A stretch of 64,000 nucleotides of DNA from Desulfobacteraceae bacterium (lineage in GTDB: Bacteria; Desulfobacterota; Desulfobacteria; Desulfobacterales; Desulfosalsimonadaceae), in the NCBI GenBank assembly GCA_003599885.1, contig QZKW01000045.1, forward strand, positions 1 to 64,000, written 5' to 3'. The notes beneath the pieces are model-generated. The model was given only the letters and a program-made list of their open reading frames with translations. It was not told the origin of the DNA and ran no database searches. The translations under genes were made by a program, and so were the position numbers. This document shows positions 35,095 through 43,322 of this stretch, one piece after another (within the stretch, counting starts at the first letter, position 1; every line of letters starts with the position of its first letter).

Positions 35095-35766
35095 ATGTAT
35101 ACGATTAAGAAATATGCGAATGGCCGGTTTTACGACACAGTTGTTAAAAATTACATCACTCGGTCCGAGATTGCTGATCTGGTCGCGGCCAAGAAAAAAA
35201 TCGACATCGTTGATACCAAAACCAACGCGGATATTACAGATGAAATCCTTTCACAGATTTCTTCCAAAAAACAGAAACCCGCAAAGAAGAAACCCGCAGT
35301 TAAAGCAAAAGCCCGAAAAGCCGGTCAGGATTCCGCCAACTTTGTCGTAGAACTTCTACGAAAAGGCGGGGACACGCTTTCCGATTTCGGAAAAAAGTAC
35401 GCATCCATCTGGCAGGATATCCTGAGCATGTCCAAGGAAGAAATTGATAAAGTCGTTAATTTGCTGGTCAAGGACAAAAAGATTTCCGAATTCGAAGCAA
35501 AAAAATTAAAGAGCGAAATCATCAAATACCGTGACAGTGTTCATAGCTGGATATCCAAAAATATCGATCAGCGGATTAATGAAGTGCTGAATAAGATGAA
35601 TCTCGCCAACAGAGATCAGGTGGTTGCGCTCACGACCAAAATCAACGCATTAAATACTAAAATTGCTAAACTGGAAAAAACGAAACCTGCGGCGCAACCA
35701 GCCAAAACAATAACACCCAAGGCAGCGCCGGCAAAGACAGCTGCGCCAAAAACACCCAAAAAATAA
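35095..35766 (+). CDS. PhaR-type polyhydroxyalkanoate/storage-granule regulator 1
   Basis: 223 residues. N-terminal 55 (YTIKKYANGRFYDTVVKNYI, then TRSEIADLV) are the PHB accumulation regulator DNA-binding domain of PhaR. A Lys-rich linker follows, then a helical phasin-like half (about 85-195, LLRKGGDTLSDFGKKYASIW; NIDQRINEVLNKMNLANRDQ), and an Ala/Pro/Lys tail. PhaR proteins repress phasin genes and bind nascent granules, so the half-and-half build fits a sensor of granule surface. AAAGGAGG ribosome site. ArsA-like gene starts 18 bp after the stop. Confidence 0.85.
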   Translation: MYTIKKYANGRFYDTVVKNYITRSEIADLVAAKKKIDIVDTKTNADITDEILSQISSKKQKPAKKKPAVKAKARKAGQDSANFVVELLRKGGDTLSDFGKKYASIWQDILSMSKEEIDKVVNLLVKDKKISEFEAKKLKSEIIKYRDSVHSWISKNIDQRINEVLNKMNLANRDQVVALTTKINALNTKIAKLEKTKPAAQPAKTITPKAAPAKTAAPKTPKK

Positions 35767-35784
35767 ACGCTCCCTTATTCACAT

Positions 35785-36816
35785 GTGGTTGCCTCAATGA
35801 GTGGCGATAGCGACTTAGAAAATGCCGAATCCCTGATTGAGGAGGCTCGAGTTGAATGGCAGCCGGACACTGACTGGCTGCGATCTTTATTTTCCCGGCG
35901 GGTGGTGTTTGTTCTGGGAAAAGGCGGTGCGGGCAAAACAACCGCCACCATTGCTCTGGGTATGGCGGCTCAGCGCATGAACAAACGTGCGCTTATGGTG
36001 GAAACAGGCGATTCAGACGCCTTGGGGAGTCTTTGCCTGAACCAGATTCTGTCTGAAATTCCGCAACAAATTTCCCCCTTCCTTTGGGGGGCGCGTGTTG
36101 ATCCGAAAGCCGAGTTGGAAGCCTATATCCGCGCCCATGTAGGCTCCGGTTTCATTGCCCGGAAAATTATCCGGAGCCGCCTGTTTTCCTACCTGATTGA
36201 TGCCACGCCGGGTTTAAAAGAAGTGATGAGTCTGGGCTGTATCTGGCGGCTGGAACAGGAGAAAAATGAACAGTCTGAAAGCCGGTTCGACCTGATTATT
36301 GTGGACGCTCCAGGTACCGGCCACGCCATGAGTCTTTTGCGTCTGCCGGATCAGTTAATCCGAATGATCCGCGTGGGGCCGGTGGCAAATCAAATCCGCG
36401 AACTTCAGCGCCTGCTCAAAAACCCTCAAAAAACCTGTCTGGTTCTGGTCACGCTTCCGGAAGAACTCCCTGTCAATGAAGCAATGGAATTTTATGCTGT
36501 GGCTGATGATGAGCTTGAGATGCCGGTTGCCGTCACCTTGATGAACTGCGTGTACCCTTCTGATTTTTCTGAAGCTGAATCGAAAACGATAGATTTTTTT
36601 AAAGAAAATCCTGACAGCTCCGGCAGAGCCTTTTTGGACTCAGCTCTCCGGCTCATCCGACGGCGCAGAATTCAGCAAAAATATATCGACCAGATTCAGG
36701 CAAAAACCCTGGGCCGGATGAAGGAAATCCCTTTTTATTTTACTAATGATCTGACCCTGAAAGACATTGACGCGCTGTCGCGTCAACTGATTCCGCCTTC
36801 CATGAATTCATTTTGA
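35785..36816 (+). CDS. ArsA/Get3-type ATPase 1
   Basis: 343 residues from GTG at 35785; an ATG at 35797 is an alternative, and neither has a strong ribosome site, which suggests coupling to phaR1. The deviant Walker A is LGKGGAGKTTATIAL near 45; switch-like DAPGTGHAMSLLRLP follows at about 175. The last third is helical. Family members pump arsenite with ArsB or deliver tail-anchored proteins; no arsenic genes are near. It is paired with a second, different ArsA-like ATPase, so the two may form a heterodimer. Confidence 0.82.
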   Translation: MVASMSGDSDLENAESLIEEARVEWQPDTDWLRSLFSRRVVFVLGKGGAGKTTATIALGMAAQRMNKRALMVETGDSDALGSLCLNQILSEIPQQISPFLWGARVDPKAELEAYIRAHVGSGFIARKIIRSRLFSYLIDATPGLKEVMSLGCIWRLEQEKNEQSESRFDLIIVDAPGTGHAMSLLRLPDQLIRMIRVGPVANQIRELQRLLKNPQKTCLVLVTLPEELPVNEAMEFYAVADDELEMPVAVTLMNCVYPSDFSEAESKTIDFFKENPDSSGRAFLDSALRLIRRRRIQQKYIDQIQAKTLGRMKEIPFYFTNDLTLKDIDALSRQLIPPSMNSF

Positions 36817-36825
36817 GGTTGAACC

Positions 36826-37980
36826 ATGCTATCTGCCGCTATTTGTGATCCGGATGGTCCTGAAATAATTGTCTGCTGCGGCAGCGGCGGGGTAGGTAAA
36901 ACCACTGTTTCGGCGGCGATTGGACTGGTTGGGGCACTGTGTGGGAAAAAAACAATCGTTTTAACCATTGATCCGGCGAGAAGACTTGCAGACTCGCTTG
37001 GGCTGAAAGGATTTAATCCGGATGCCCAGCGGGTGGACCTTAAAAATATTTCTGGCTCGTCCAAGCCTCCTGAACCAGAACTTTACGCCATGATGCTGGA
37101 CGCCAAGAAGACATTCGACGGTTTGATTTTTCGCTACGCTCCCCCGGAAATCCGGAAAAATATTTTAAACAACAGATACTACCAGCATCTTTCAAACAAT
37201 ATGGCCGGTTCCCATGAATACATGGCGATGGAGAACCTTTATGAGATCTACAACGAAGGGCGGTACGATCTGATTGTGCTGGATACCCCTCCCAGCCGTC
37301 GGGCACTTGATTTTCTGGAATCTCCTCAGCGCCTGATGAATCTTCTCGGGCATCCGTTTTTCATTAAATTGTTCAAGCCGTATTTCCAGGCCGGCAAATG
37401 GGGGGTGCGGTTGTTAAATATCTTTGCGTCCCCGATTCTTCGCGGGGTCGGCAGGATTGTTGGCCGGCAGGCGTTAGAGGATTTCGCCGAATTTATGAAG
37501 CTTTGGGATGATGCGCTGTTTGATGGTTTTGGTCATCGGGCGGCAGCAGTGAAAAAATTGCTTGCCGGCGAAAAAAGCCTTTTTATGGCGGTTTCGACCC
37601 CTCAGCGGTTGCCCATGAAAGAGGCCCTGTATCTTTATACCCGGCTGTCGGAAAATAAGGTCCCGTTCGGCGGGTTTATCATTAATCGTGTGCAACTGCC
37701 TGACAGGGAAGGGGAAAAACATGGTGCAGAAAAAAAATCGGGTGTTGACGAAAATTTTTTCCGTGAAAAAGCCAGGTTTGATAAACCATTAATGGAAAAA
37801 ATAATCGCCGCGCATCGCCAGATGCAGAAACTTGCAGAAAAAGATGCCGAGTCCGTCGCTGAATTGATTCAGAAAACAGGGGGGCTGGTTGAGATTCTGC
37901 AAATCCCGTCGGTTGATGGGGAAGTCTCTAATGTGGATGATTTAAAACGGATTTCGCAATATTTTTCAAGCAGGTTCTAA
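36826..37980 (+). CDS. ArsA/Get3-type ATPase 2
   Basis: 384 residues. Walker A CGSGGVGKTTVSAAIGL near 25, followed by VLTIDPARRLADSLGL (the ArsA/Get3 DPA motif), and VLDTPPSRRALDFLESP. Longer than ATPase 1 and closer to Get3 in layout, with a helical insert at 190-330. Starts 10 bp after its partner's stop. Together with phaR1 upstream and WS/DGAT 2 converging from downstream, the setting points to granule or membrane-protein handling, not arsenic; this is inference from position. Confidence 0.85.
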   Translation: MLSAAICDPDGPEIIVCCGSGGVGKTTVSAAIGLVGALCGKKTIVLTIDPARRLADSLGLKGFNPDAQRVDLKNISGSSKPPEPELYAMMLDAKKTFDGLIFRYAPPEIRKNILNNRYYQHLSNNMAGSHEYMAMENLYEIYNEGRYDLIVLDTPPSRRALDFLESPQRLMNLLGHPFFIKLFKPYFQAGKWGVRLLNIFASPILRGVGRIVGRQALEDFAEFMKLWDDALFDGFGHRAAAVKKLLAGEKSLFMAVSTPQRLPMKEALYLYTRLSENKVPFGGFIINRVQLPDREGEKHGAEKKSGVDENFFREKARFDKPLMEKIIAAHRQMQKLAEKDAESVAELIQKTGGLVEILQIPSVDGEVSNVDDLKRISQYFSSRF

Positions 37981-37982
37981 AT

Positions 37983-38026
37983 AAAAAAGAGAAGGCGGAA
38001 GATCTCTTTTCCGTATTCTCTTTTTT
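37983..38026. terminator. Bidirectional terminator between ArsA-like 2 and WS/DGAT 2
   Basis: AAAAAAGAGAA (37983-37993) and TTCTCTTTTTT (38016-38026) pair, with an inner GGAA/TTCC stem. A-tract on one side and T-tract on the other serve both converging genes. Confidence 0.75.
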
Positions 38027-38056
38027 ATGGAATTTAATTTTTTAAGTGATTTTCAA

Positions 38057-39742
38057 TCAGGCTGAGGCTTTCTGGTCTTTGTCTTCTTCTTTCGCGCCAA
38101 TCTCTAAATCAGCAAAACTTTCATATTTGTTCTGGTGAATCGTGCAGTATAGAGAATCCGTGGCTGCGCGATTATGGCATTGGCTGCCCCCCCGTGTCAT
38201 GGCTTTGCAGCGAATGGACTGGATGATGCCGTTTTTTGTTTCTTCTTTGGTGATTTCAGCAGTCCCTTTGTCCCGAAACCGGTCATTGATTACCAGCGGG
38301 TCTTTTTCAATTTGACCGGCGCGGTACATGCCAAGCAGCATCCGGTATTCATTGCCGAAATTTTCCAGGATCTTATTGGGGTTTTTAACCAGCCCGGTGT
38401 CTGTGGCGATTCCTAAGGAGACGCGGCCGTCATAGCTGATAATGCTGATGCCGAGTGCCAGATCCCCCATTCTCGGCACCCAGAACATGACGTCGCTTAT
38501 TTTGGTTCCGGCAAAATACAGAGGGACCTTCGGGCCCGGAACATTGCTCATCACGCCGGATGTCTTGTTGGCGAACATGGCGGCAGCCGTATTTGCCAGT
38601 TTCGCCGAAGACGCGCCCAGTGCGTTTAAGAGCACATATGCTATGGCGGCGTCCGGCGAGCCTTTAAGTTCATTTAGCCGCCGCTGGACTTCGCGAATGC
38701 GAAGTACCGGATCATCAATATGCACCGGCAGGGATACCAGAATCAGGCTGAACTGGTTACCGAGTTTGATTTCGGAATCCAGGGGGCGGATATTGATGGG
38801 CATGGCGACCCGTATGTCCAGGTCGCCGACCAGGTTGTTGCGTTGCTGCAAGTAACGCCGCAAGGCGCCGGTTACCATGGATACAAGGATATCATTGATG
38901 GTGGCGTTAAAATATTTACCGATCAGTTTGATATCGCTGACGGGTACCCCATCACTGAAAGCCACACTTTTTCTGACACCGAGTTTGCCTTTGAAAACAG
39001 TTTTTTTGTCCGACGGCAACAGAAGGATTTTACTGATCACCGATGCAGCATCAAACGCATGTTTGCTCACCATTTTGGCCCGGTCGATGATATGGCCGGG
39101 GTTCGAGATGACGGATTCAATTTCCTTGGAAATAAAACCGCCCACTTTTTGGGTGCGTTTTTTGGCGCGGTTGATGCGTTTTACCACCCTTTCAAGGGGC
39201 GGGAAAAAATCATAGACAGATTCATGCTTACCTTTTATTTCTGTCATGTTGCAGGTCCAGATCGCGTTGGGTTCGATGTCCGCCATAGCAAGTAGAACCC
39301 GTATCAGGGCGATGCCGTCTCCTATGCAATGGTGGATTCTCACAAAAAGGACAGAACCGCCATTGTTATAATTTTCAATATAGTGCGCCTGCCACAGGGG
39401 TTTGGACGGATCCAGCGGCGTGGATGTCAGGTCGCTGATCAGTTCTTGAAGCTGTTCCTTGCCGCCGGGGGCGGGAAGGGCCACGCGTTGAAGATGAGAC
39501 CGCAAATCAAATGTGGGATCCAGTTCCCAGATGGAGTTCCCCACCCCGCTCATGGGATGAACCACTCTTTTTTTAAATCGGTCGTAACACAGGAGACGGT
39601 TTTTAAATGTCTCCTGAAGCCTTGCGTAATCCAGTGGCTCATCAAATGCCAGCATGCCGGTGATAACCATTAAATTGGTGGGGCTATCCATGTGGAGCCA
39701 AAAATTATCGATGCTGGACATGATCTCTACTTGTTTTTTCAT
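38057..39742 (-). CDS. WS/DGAT acyltransferase 2 with C-terminal Cys3His motif
   Basis: 561 residues from the ATG at 39742 (MKKQVEIMSSIDNFWLHMDS), chosen for AAGGAGG just before it; the frame is open 22 codons further. H137-H138-C-I-G-D142-G is the active motif, and PGPKVPLYFAGTKI matches copy 1. The two copies share this layout throughout but differ in many residues. The tail holds C-x9-C-x10-C-x2-H (RCKAMTRGGSQC ... YCTIHQ) followed by about 25 acidic residues. It makes neutral lipid from acyl-CoA. It faces the divergent phaR2 gene, and the two share the 219-bp control region. Confidence 0.9.
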   Translation of the reverse strand: MKKQVEIMSSIDNFWLHMDSPTNLMVITGMLAFDEPLDYARLQETFKNRLLCYDRFKKRVVHPMSGVGNSIWELDPTFDLRSHLQRVALPAPGGKEQLQELISDLTSTPLDPSKPLWQAHYIENYNNGGSVLFVRIHHCIGDGIALIRVLLAMADIEPNAIWTCNMTEIKGKHESVYDFFPPLERVVKRINRAKKRTQKVGGFISKEIESVISNPGHIIDRAKMVSKHAFDAASVISKILLLPSDKKTVFKGKLGVRKSVAFSDGVPVSDIKLIGKYFNATINDILVSMVTGALRRYLQQRNNLVGDLDIRVAMPINIRPLDSEIKLGNQFSLILVSLPVHIDDPVLRIREVQRRLNELKGSPDAAIAYVLLNALGASSAKLANTAAAMFANKTSGVMSNVPGPKVPLYFAGTKISDVMFWVPRMGDLALGISIISYDGRVSLGIATDTGLVKNPNKILENFGNEYRMLLGMYRAGQIEKDPLVINDRFRDKGTAEITKEETKNGIIQSIRCKAMTRGGSQCHNRAATDSLYCTIHQNKYESFADLEIGAKEEDKDQKASA

Positions 39743-39779
39743 TAACGCCTCCTTGAAATTTTTTTCAAAATGATATTTA

Positions 39780-39808
39780 AGACTATCAAAGGATCTCATC
39801 CATTGCAA
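39780..39808 (-). promoter_or_regulatory. Promoter candidate for WS/DGAT 2
   Basis: Minus strand TTGCAA (39808-39803), 17 bases, TAGTCT (39785-39780), about 40 nt before the chosen ATG. The -10 is a weak match, so this is tentative. Confidence 0.3.
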
Positions 39809-39848
39809 TCTGAAAATTCATTTAAACTGCTTGAAAAGCTAAAAAAGT

Positions 39849-39877
39849 TTGACACTTATAACGCACATAGTCATAAT
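39849..39877 (+). promoter_or_regulatory. Promoter for the second phaR-like gene, with an ATAACGCA element
   Basis: TTGACA (39849-39854), 17 bases, CATAAT (39872-39877): a near-consensus promoter. Its spacer starts with ATAACGCA (39859-39866), the same as in the phasin-like gene's promoter and at the same distance from the -35. ATGCAATATGC follows just after the -10. This suggests common control, perhaps by PhaR2 itself. Confidence 0.6.
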
Positions 39878-39961
39878 GCAATATGCTATATTCATTAATG
39901 TTTGATCATCAGTTTTTTAGATTTTTGCAACACTGGTTTAAAATTGGGTAAGGGGAATGCC

Positions 39962-40519
39962 ATGCACATAATCAAGAAATACGCCAATCGGAAACTCTAT
40001 GATACAACGGTTAAACGCTATTTAACAATGGACTACCTGTCCGAACTGATCAAGTCCGGTGAGGAGGTTTCTATTATTGATAACGAAACAGGGGATGACC
40101 TGACATCGGCCATTGTTTCCCAATTGCTGGCCCGTGAAGATACGAATACGGACAAAGCCGTGCCGTCTCAAGTGCTGATGCAGATGCTGCGTAAGGGCAG
40201 GGGCACACTGTTCGGCTATGGCAAGAAATATGTTTCTCTCTGGCAAAGCGCCTTAACCATGTCCAAAGACGAGATCGAAAAACTGGTGAACAGTCTGGTC
40301 AAAGAAAAGGAAATATCCGAGTCTGAGGGAAAAAACTTAAAGCAGGAGATTGTCGGTTTTGCAAACAATCTCAAGTCATGGATCATCGATAATATCGATC
40401 AGCGGATATCCGACGCCCTGAACGGGATCAACCTCTCTTCAAAGACCCAGGTCAATGAGTTAAAGGACCGGGTCGATGAACTGACCCGAAAAGTGGCGGA
40501 ACTTGAAAAGAAAAAATGA
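39962..40519 (+). CDS. PhaR-type storage-granule regulator 2
   Basis: 185 residues from the ATG at 39962, with AAGGGG 8 nt before it. The DNA-binding domain is MHIIKKYANRKLYDTTVKRY, then LTMDYLSELI and VSIIDNETGDDLT. The helical half mirrors PhaR 1 (MLRKGRGTLFGYGKKYVSLW; NIDQRISDALNGINLSSKTQ) and ends in a coiled coil, VNELKDRVDELTRKVAELEK, without PhaR 1's Ala/Pro tail. The two are likely paralogues able to bind similar sites. Converges with the small membrane protein gene 24 bp away. Confidence 0.87.
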   Translation: MHIIKKYANRKLYDTTVKRYLTMDYLSELIKSGEEVSIIDNETGDDLTSAIVSQLLAREDTNTDKAVPSQVLMQMLRKGRGTLFGYGKKYVSLWQSALTMSKDEIEKLVNSLVKEKEISESEGKNLKQEIVGFANNLKSWIIDNIDQRISDALNGINLSSKTQVNELKDRVDELTRKVAELEKKK

Positions 40520-40543
40520 TTGGTTTTCAAAAATCCGGGGCTG

Positions 40544-40786
40544 TTATCTCCATCGACCGTCATGATTGATCAGGTCGATGATCCGGGGCGTTGAAGTGCT
40601 AAAATTCGGAGCCGGGATCAGGAAGGTGATGGCTGACCATATCCCCAGTAACGCGACAATGGTTCCTGCCGTCATAATGACAAGGCCGCCCGCACAGCCA
40701 GTAATTGCGCCAATGCCGATGAGGACTATCAGGCCGCCGATAATAAATGCGATTATGCTTCCGGTAAAAAGCAGAAACTGAAACAT
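40544..40786 (-). CDS. Small membrane protein, 80 residues
   Basis: From the ATG at 40786 (MFQFLLFTGSIIAFIIGGLI), which has GGAGG 6 nt ahead. Two hydrophobic segments (about 3-25 and 30-58) with many Gly and Ile, then a polar tail IIDLINHDGRWR. No family recognised. Position beside phaR2 is the only hint at a role. Confidence 0.6.
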   Translation of the reverse strand: MFQFLLFTGSIIAFIIGGLIVLIGIGAITGCAGGLVIMTAGTIVALLGIWSAITFLIPAPNFSTSTPRIIDLINHDGRWR

Positions 40787-41142
40787 GCCGCTCCTCCGTA
40801 TTTGTTTTATAAATGAATAAGATTTCGTCCGACTTATTCCAACAATCGCCAGCGTCCCACTGAACAATTTTTTTGTCCGGTGTTGCCGTCGGGATTAGAT
40901 TTTGAAACTTAATTCTATCTCTATATACCATCATGCCGCCGGACACAAGTTTTTAAGAACCTGTTAAAGACCGTGAGGTTTCAGTGCAGCTGCCCCCGGT
41001 TTTTTTGCGGGCTTTAAATGGAAAGAGAACCAAAACGAGCGGTAAAGTCCTCCAAATCTTCTTGTTTATAACGCCAAAGGATGGGATAGTTTCCGGAGTC
41101 AGCAGACAAGACGGTATATTTTGATATTTAAGGGATTATTCC
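40787..41142. other. Gene-free stretch between the small membrane and universal stress genes
   Basis: 356 bases between divergent genes. It must carry two promoters, but no convincing pair, repeat or further coding frame with a ribosome site is seen. Confidence 0.45.
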
Positions 41143-42084
41143 ATGAACAGCCAAAAATTAAAGATTTTAGTTCCCATTGATGGTTCGACTCAGGCGCTTC
41201 ATGCGGCTGTATATGCCGCCAGAATGTTTGCTCCCACAAGAACTGAAATCGTGTTGTTCCATGTAGATAACCAGAGTACGGACCTTGGGAGGAGTCTGCC
41301 GGATAATCCGTTGTACCATGAAAAGATAAAGGCCATCGATACTTGGGTGGCAGACCAGCAGCATGGTATCCGGCAATTCATGGAGCTTGCGGTAGACAGC
41401 ATGGAAAAGGCCGGATTTTACAGGCCATCCGTGCAAATAAAAATTAAAAAAAAGAATGAATGGCTGTTGGATGAGATCATCAATGAATCCAGAGAAGGAT
41501 ATGATGCCGTTGTGGTTGGTAAAACCGGAAAAAGCCGGTTAAAGGACCGGGTGATTGGCAGTGTCGCCACGAAACTGGTGGGGAAAATGAATTTGCTTCC
41601 TCTGATTATTGTGGATGGAAATCCCCGGACGGATAAGATGATGTTAAGCATCGACCGGCAGGAAGAAGCCTTCAAAAGTATCAGCTGCATCGCGACCTTG
41701 CTGGATATTCAGAAATTTAAAATCGCCATTAGTCATGTCGCCATGTGCGGTACACAGCAAGGGGACCAGCCATCAGAGCCTTCGATCTCAGATGAAAAAC
41801 ACATGTGCCCGTTGCGGGATGTGGAGTGTATCTGCCCATCCATCGAAAACATGAGAAAATGTTTTGAAGATGCGGGTATCCTTTCGGAGCATCTTACTGA
41901 TATAGTTGTTAAAGATGATAATCCGGTGGCTGCCACGCTTGAATTGCTGCGCATCAATCAATTCGGCTCTATTGTCGTGGGCAGGCGAGCGATTGTCCCG
42001 TTTATCGAAGAAGTCATTTCCGGCAGGTACAGCCGGAAGATATTAAAGAAAATGGAAAATATGGCATTGTGGGTAATAAATTAA
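41143..42084 (+). CDS. Universal stress protein (UspA family), two-domain
   Basis: 313 residues. The first Usp domain (1-150) has the start KILVPIDGSTQALHAAVYA and ends VVVGKTGKSRLKDRVIGSVA, the G-x2-G-x9-G-S/T ATP-binding pattern. The second half (about 165-310) repeats the fold less clearly (SIVVGRRAIVPFIEEVISGR). A Cys-containing insert lies between them near 215-235 (KHMCPLRDVECICPS). Usp proteins gather in stress or starvation. Starts a plus-strand run with the TPR gene 13 bp later. Confidence 0.86.
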   Translation: MNSQKLKILVPIDGSTQALHAAVYAARMFAPTRTEIVLFHVDNQSTDLGRSLPDNPLYHEKIKAIDTWVADQQHGIRQFMELAVDSMEKAGFYRPSVQIKIKKKNEWLLDEIINESREGYDAVVVGKTGKSRLKDRVIGSVATKLVGKMNLLPLIIVDGNPRTDKMMLSIDRQEEAFKSISCIATLLDIQKFKIAISHVAMCGTQQGDQPSEPSISDEKHMCPLRDVECICPSIENMRKCFEDAGILSEHLTDIVVKDDNPVAATLELLRINQFGSIVVGRRAIVPFIEEVISGRYSRKILKKMENMALWVIN

Positions 42085-42097
42085 CAGGAGAATTCAC

Positions 42098-43309
42098 ATG
42101 GGGTTGTTGAGTTTTTTAGCGGGCAAATCTGCGGAGGATATCGAACGCGCCGGGGATAAATATTTTAACGATAGCGAATTTGGCGCTGCAAAAATCGAAT
42201 ATGATAAAGCATTAAACAAAGCGGAACGTAAAACTCCCGATAACCTGAATTATCTTCAATCGCTTCAGGAAAAAATCCGGAAAACCAGGGATGAATTGGC
42301 AAAAGCCCATCAGCAGAATGGTGAACTGCTCATGGAATCACAAAATTTTGATGAAGCCGAAGACCTGTTCCGGCTGGCCCTGGAATTGACTTCAAACCCT
42401 GATTTAAAAATAGAAATCAAAGCTGCCTTGTCCCGGCTTAATGCCCTGATACCCTCTGATAGGCCGGATGAAACCCTTTTGGTCCCATCCCCTGTCCCGG
42501 CGGCAGTCGATGTTCTGGACAGCGAAGATGAGTATTTTGCTATTTTGTGTAATGCCTTGCCCGAGGAAGTCAAGCAGATGTATCAGGGCTATGGCCAGAC
42601 TTTCAAACAGGGGTTTATTGCTTTAAACAACGGAGATTTTAAAACCGCGGTAAAAAGATTATCAGATGCCTTGGAGGAACATTCTTCGGGGGGTCTCATG
42701 ATCGCCCTCGAGCTTTCCACTGCGCACATGAACCTTGGTCACTATGACCGCGCTTCAGAGTTGGTTTCGCAATTCGTCCAAAGCAATCCGAATGAATTGC
42801 GGGGCTACCAGATGTTGTGCGATATTTACTGGGCCACGGGGAATTTTGATGGCGCAGTCCGGCTGATTGAAGGGAGTCCTGTTCAGTTAAAAGAAACGTT
42901 TCCGCTCCAGGTGCTTTTGGGTGAGACCTATTTTCAGATGGAAAGATATGCGGACGCCAAAACCATCTTTCTGGCCTGCCAGACCCGCTATGGCCAGAAT
43001 GAGCTGGTTTCGCGCGCCCTTGCAAAGATTTTCGAAATGATGGGGGAATCGGACAAAGCAAAGACTATTTATGGCCAGATTCTCGCCGGTTGCAAACAAT
43101 GCGGCGCAAGAACCGATCCCTTTATCAAGAGGAGGTATGCCGAACTCTGCTTTGCCTCCGGGGAAAGATCATCCCGGGTTCTGGAATTGTATCTTTCCGT
43201 TGCCCAGGAGGATCCGGACTGCAGGGACGACTGTTATCAGCGAATCAGCGAGATTTATGAGGCGCTAGGCAATGTGAAGGAAGCCCGGCGTTATCAGTCC
43301 TTATCCTAA
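42098..43309 (+). CDS. TPR-repeat protein
   Basis: 403 residues, helical repeats of the 34-residue TPR type (FNDSEFGAAKIEYDKAL; LMESQNFDEAEDLFRLALEL; LYLSVAQEDPDCRDDCYQRI). No signal peptide or membrane helix after the first hydrophobic residues (MGLLSFLAG), so cytosolic. Acts as a protein-binding scaffold. A Cys-bearing stretch near 330 (AGCKQCGAR) might bind a metal. Follows the Usp gene by 13 bp and precedes the LytM-like gene by 13 bp, so all form one operon. Confidence 0.8.
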   Translation: MGLLSFLAGKSAEDIERAGDKYFNDSEFGAAKIEYDKALNKAERKTPDNLNYLQSLQEKIRKTRDELAKAHQQNGELLMESQNFDEAEDLFRLALELTSNPDLKIEIKAALSRLNALIPSDRPDETLLVPSPVPAAVDVLDSEDEYFAILCNALPEEVKQMYQGYGQTFKQGFIALNNGDFKTAVKRLSDALEEHSSGGLMIALELSTAHMNLGHYDRASELVSQFVQSNPNELRGYQMLCDIYWATGNFDGAVRLIEGSPVQLKETFPLQVLLGETYFQMERYADAKTIFLACQTRYGQNELVSRALAKIFEMMGESDKAKTIYGQILAGCKQCGARTDPFIKRRYAELCFASGERSSRVLELYLSVAQEDPDCRDDCYQRISEIYEALGNVKEARRYQSLS

Positions 43310-43322
43310 CAGACCGCATGCA

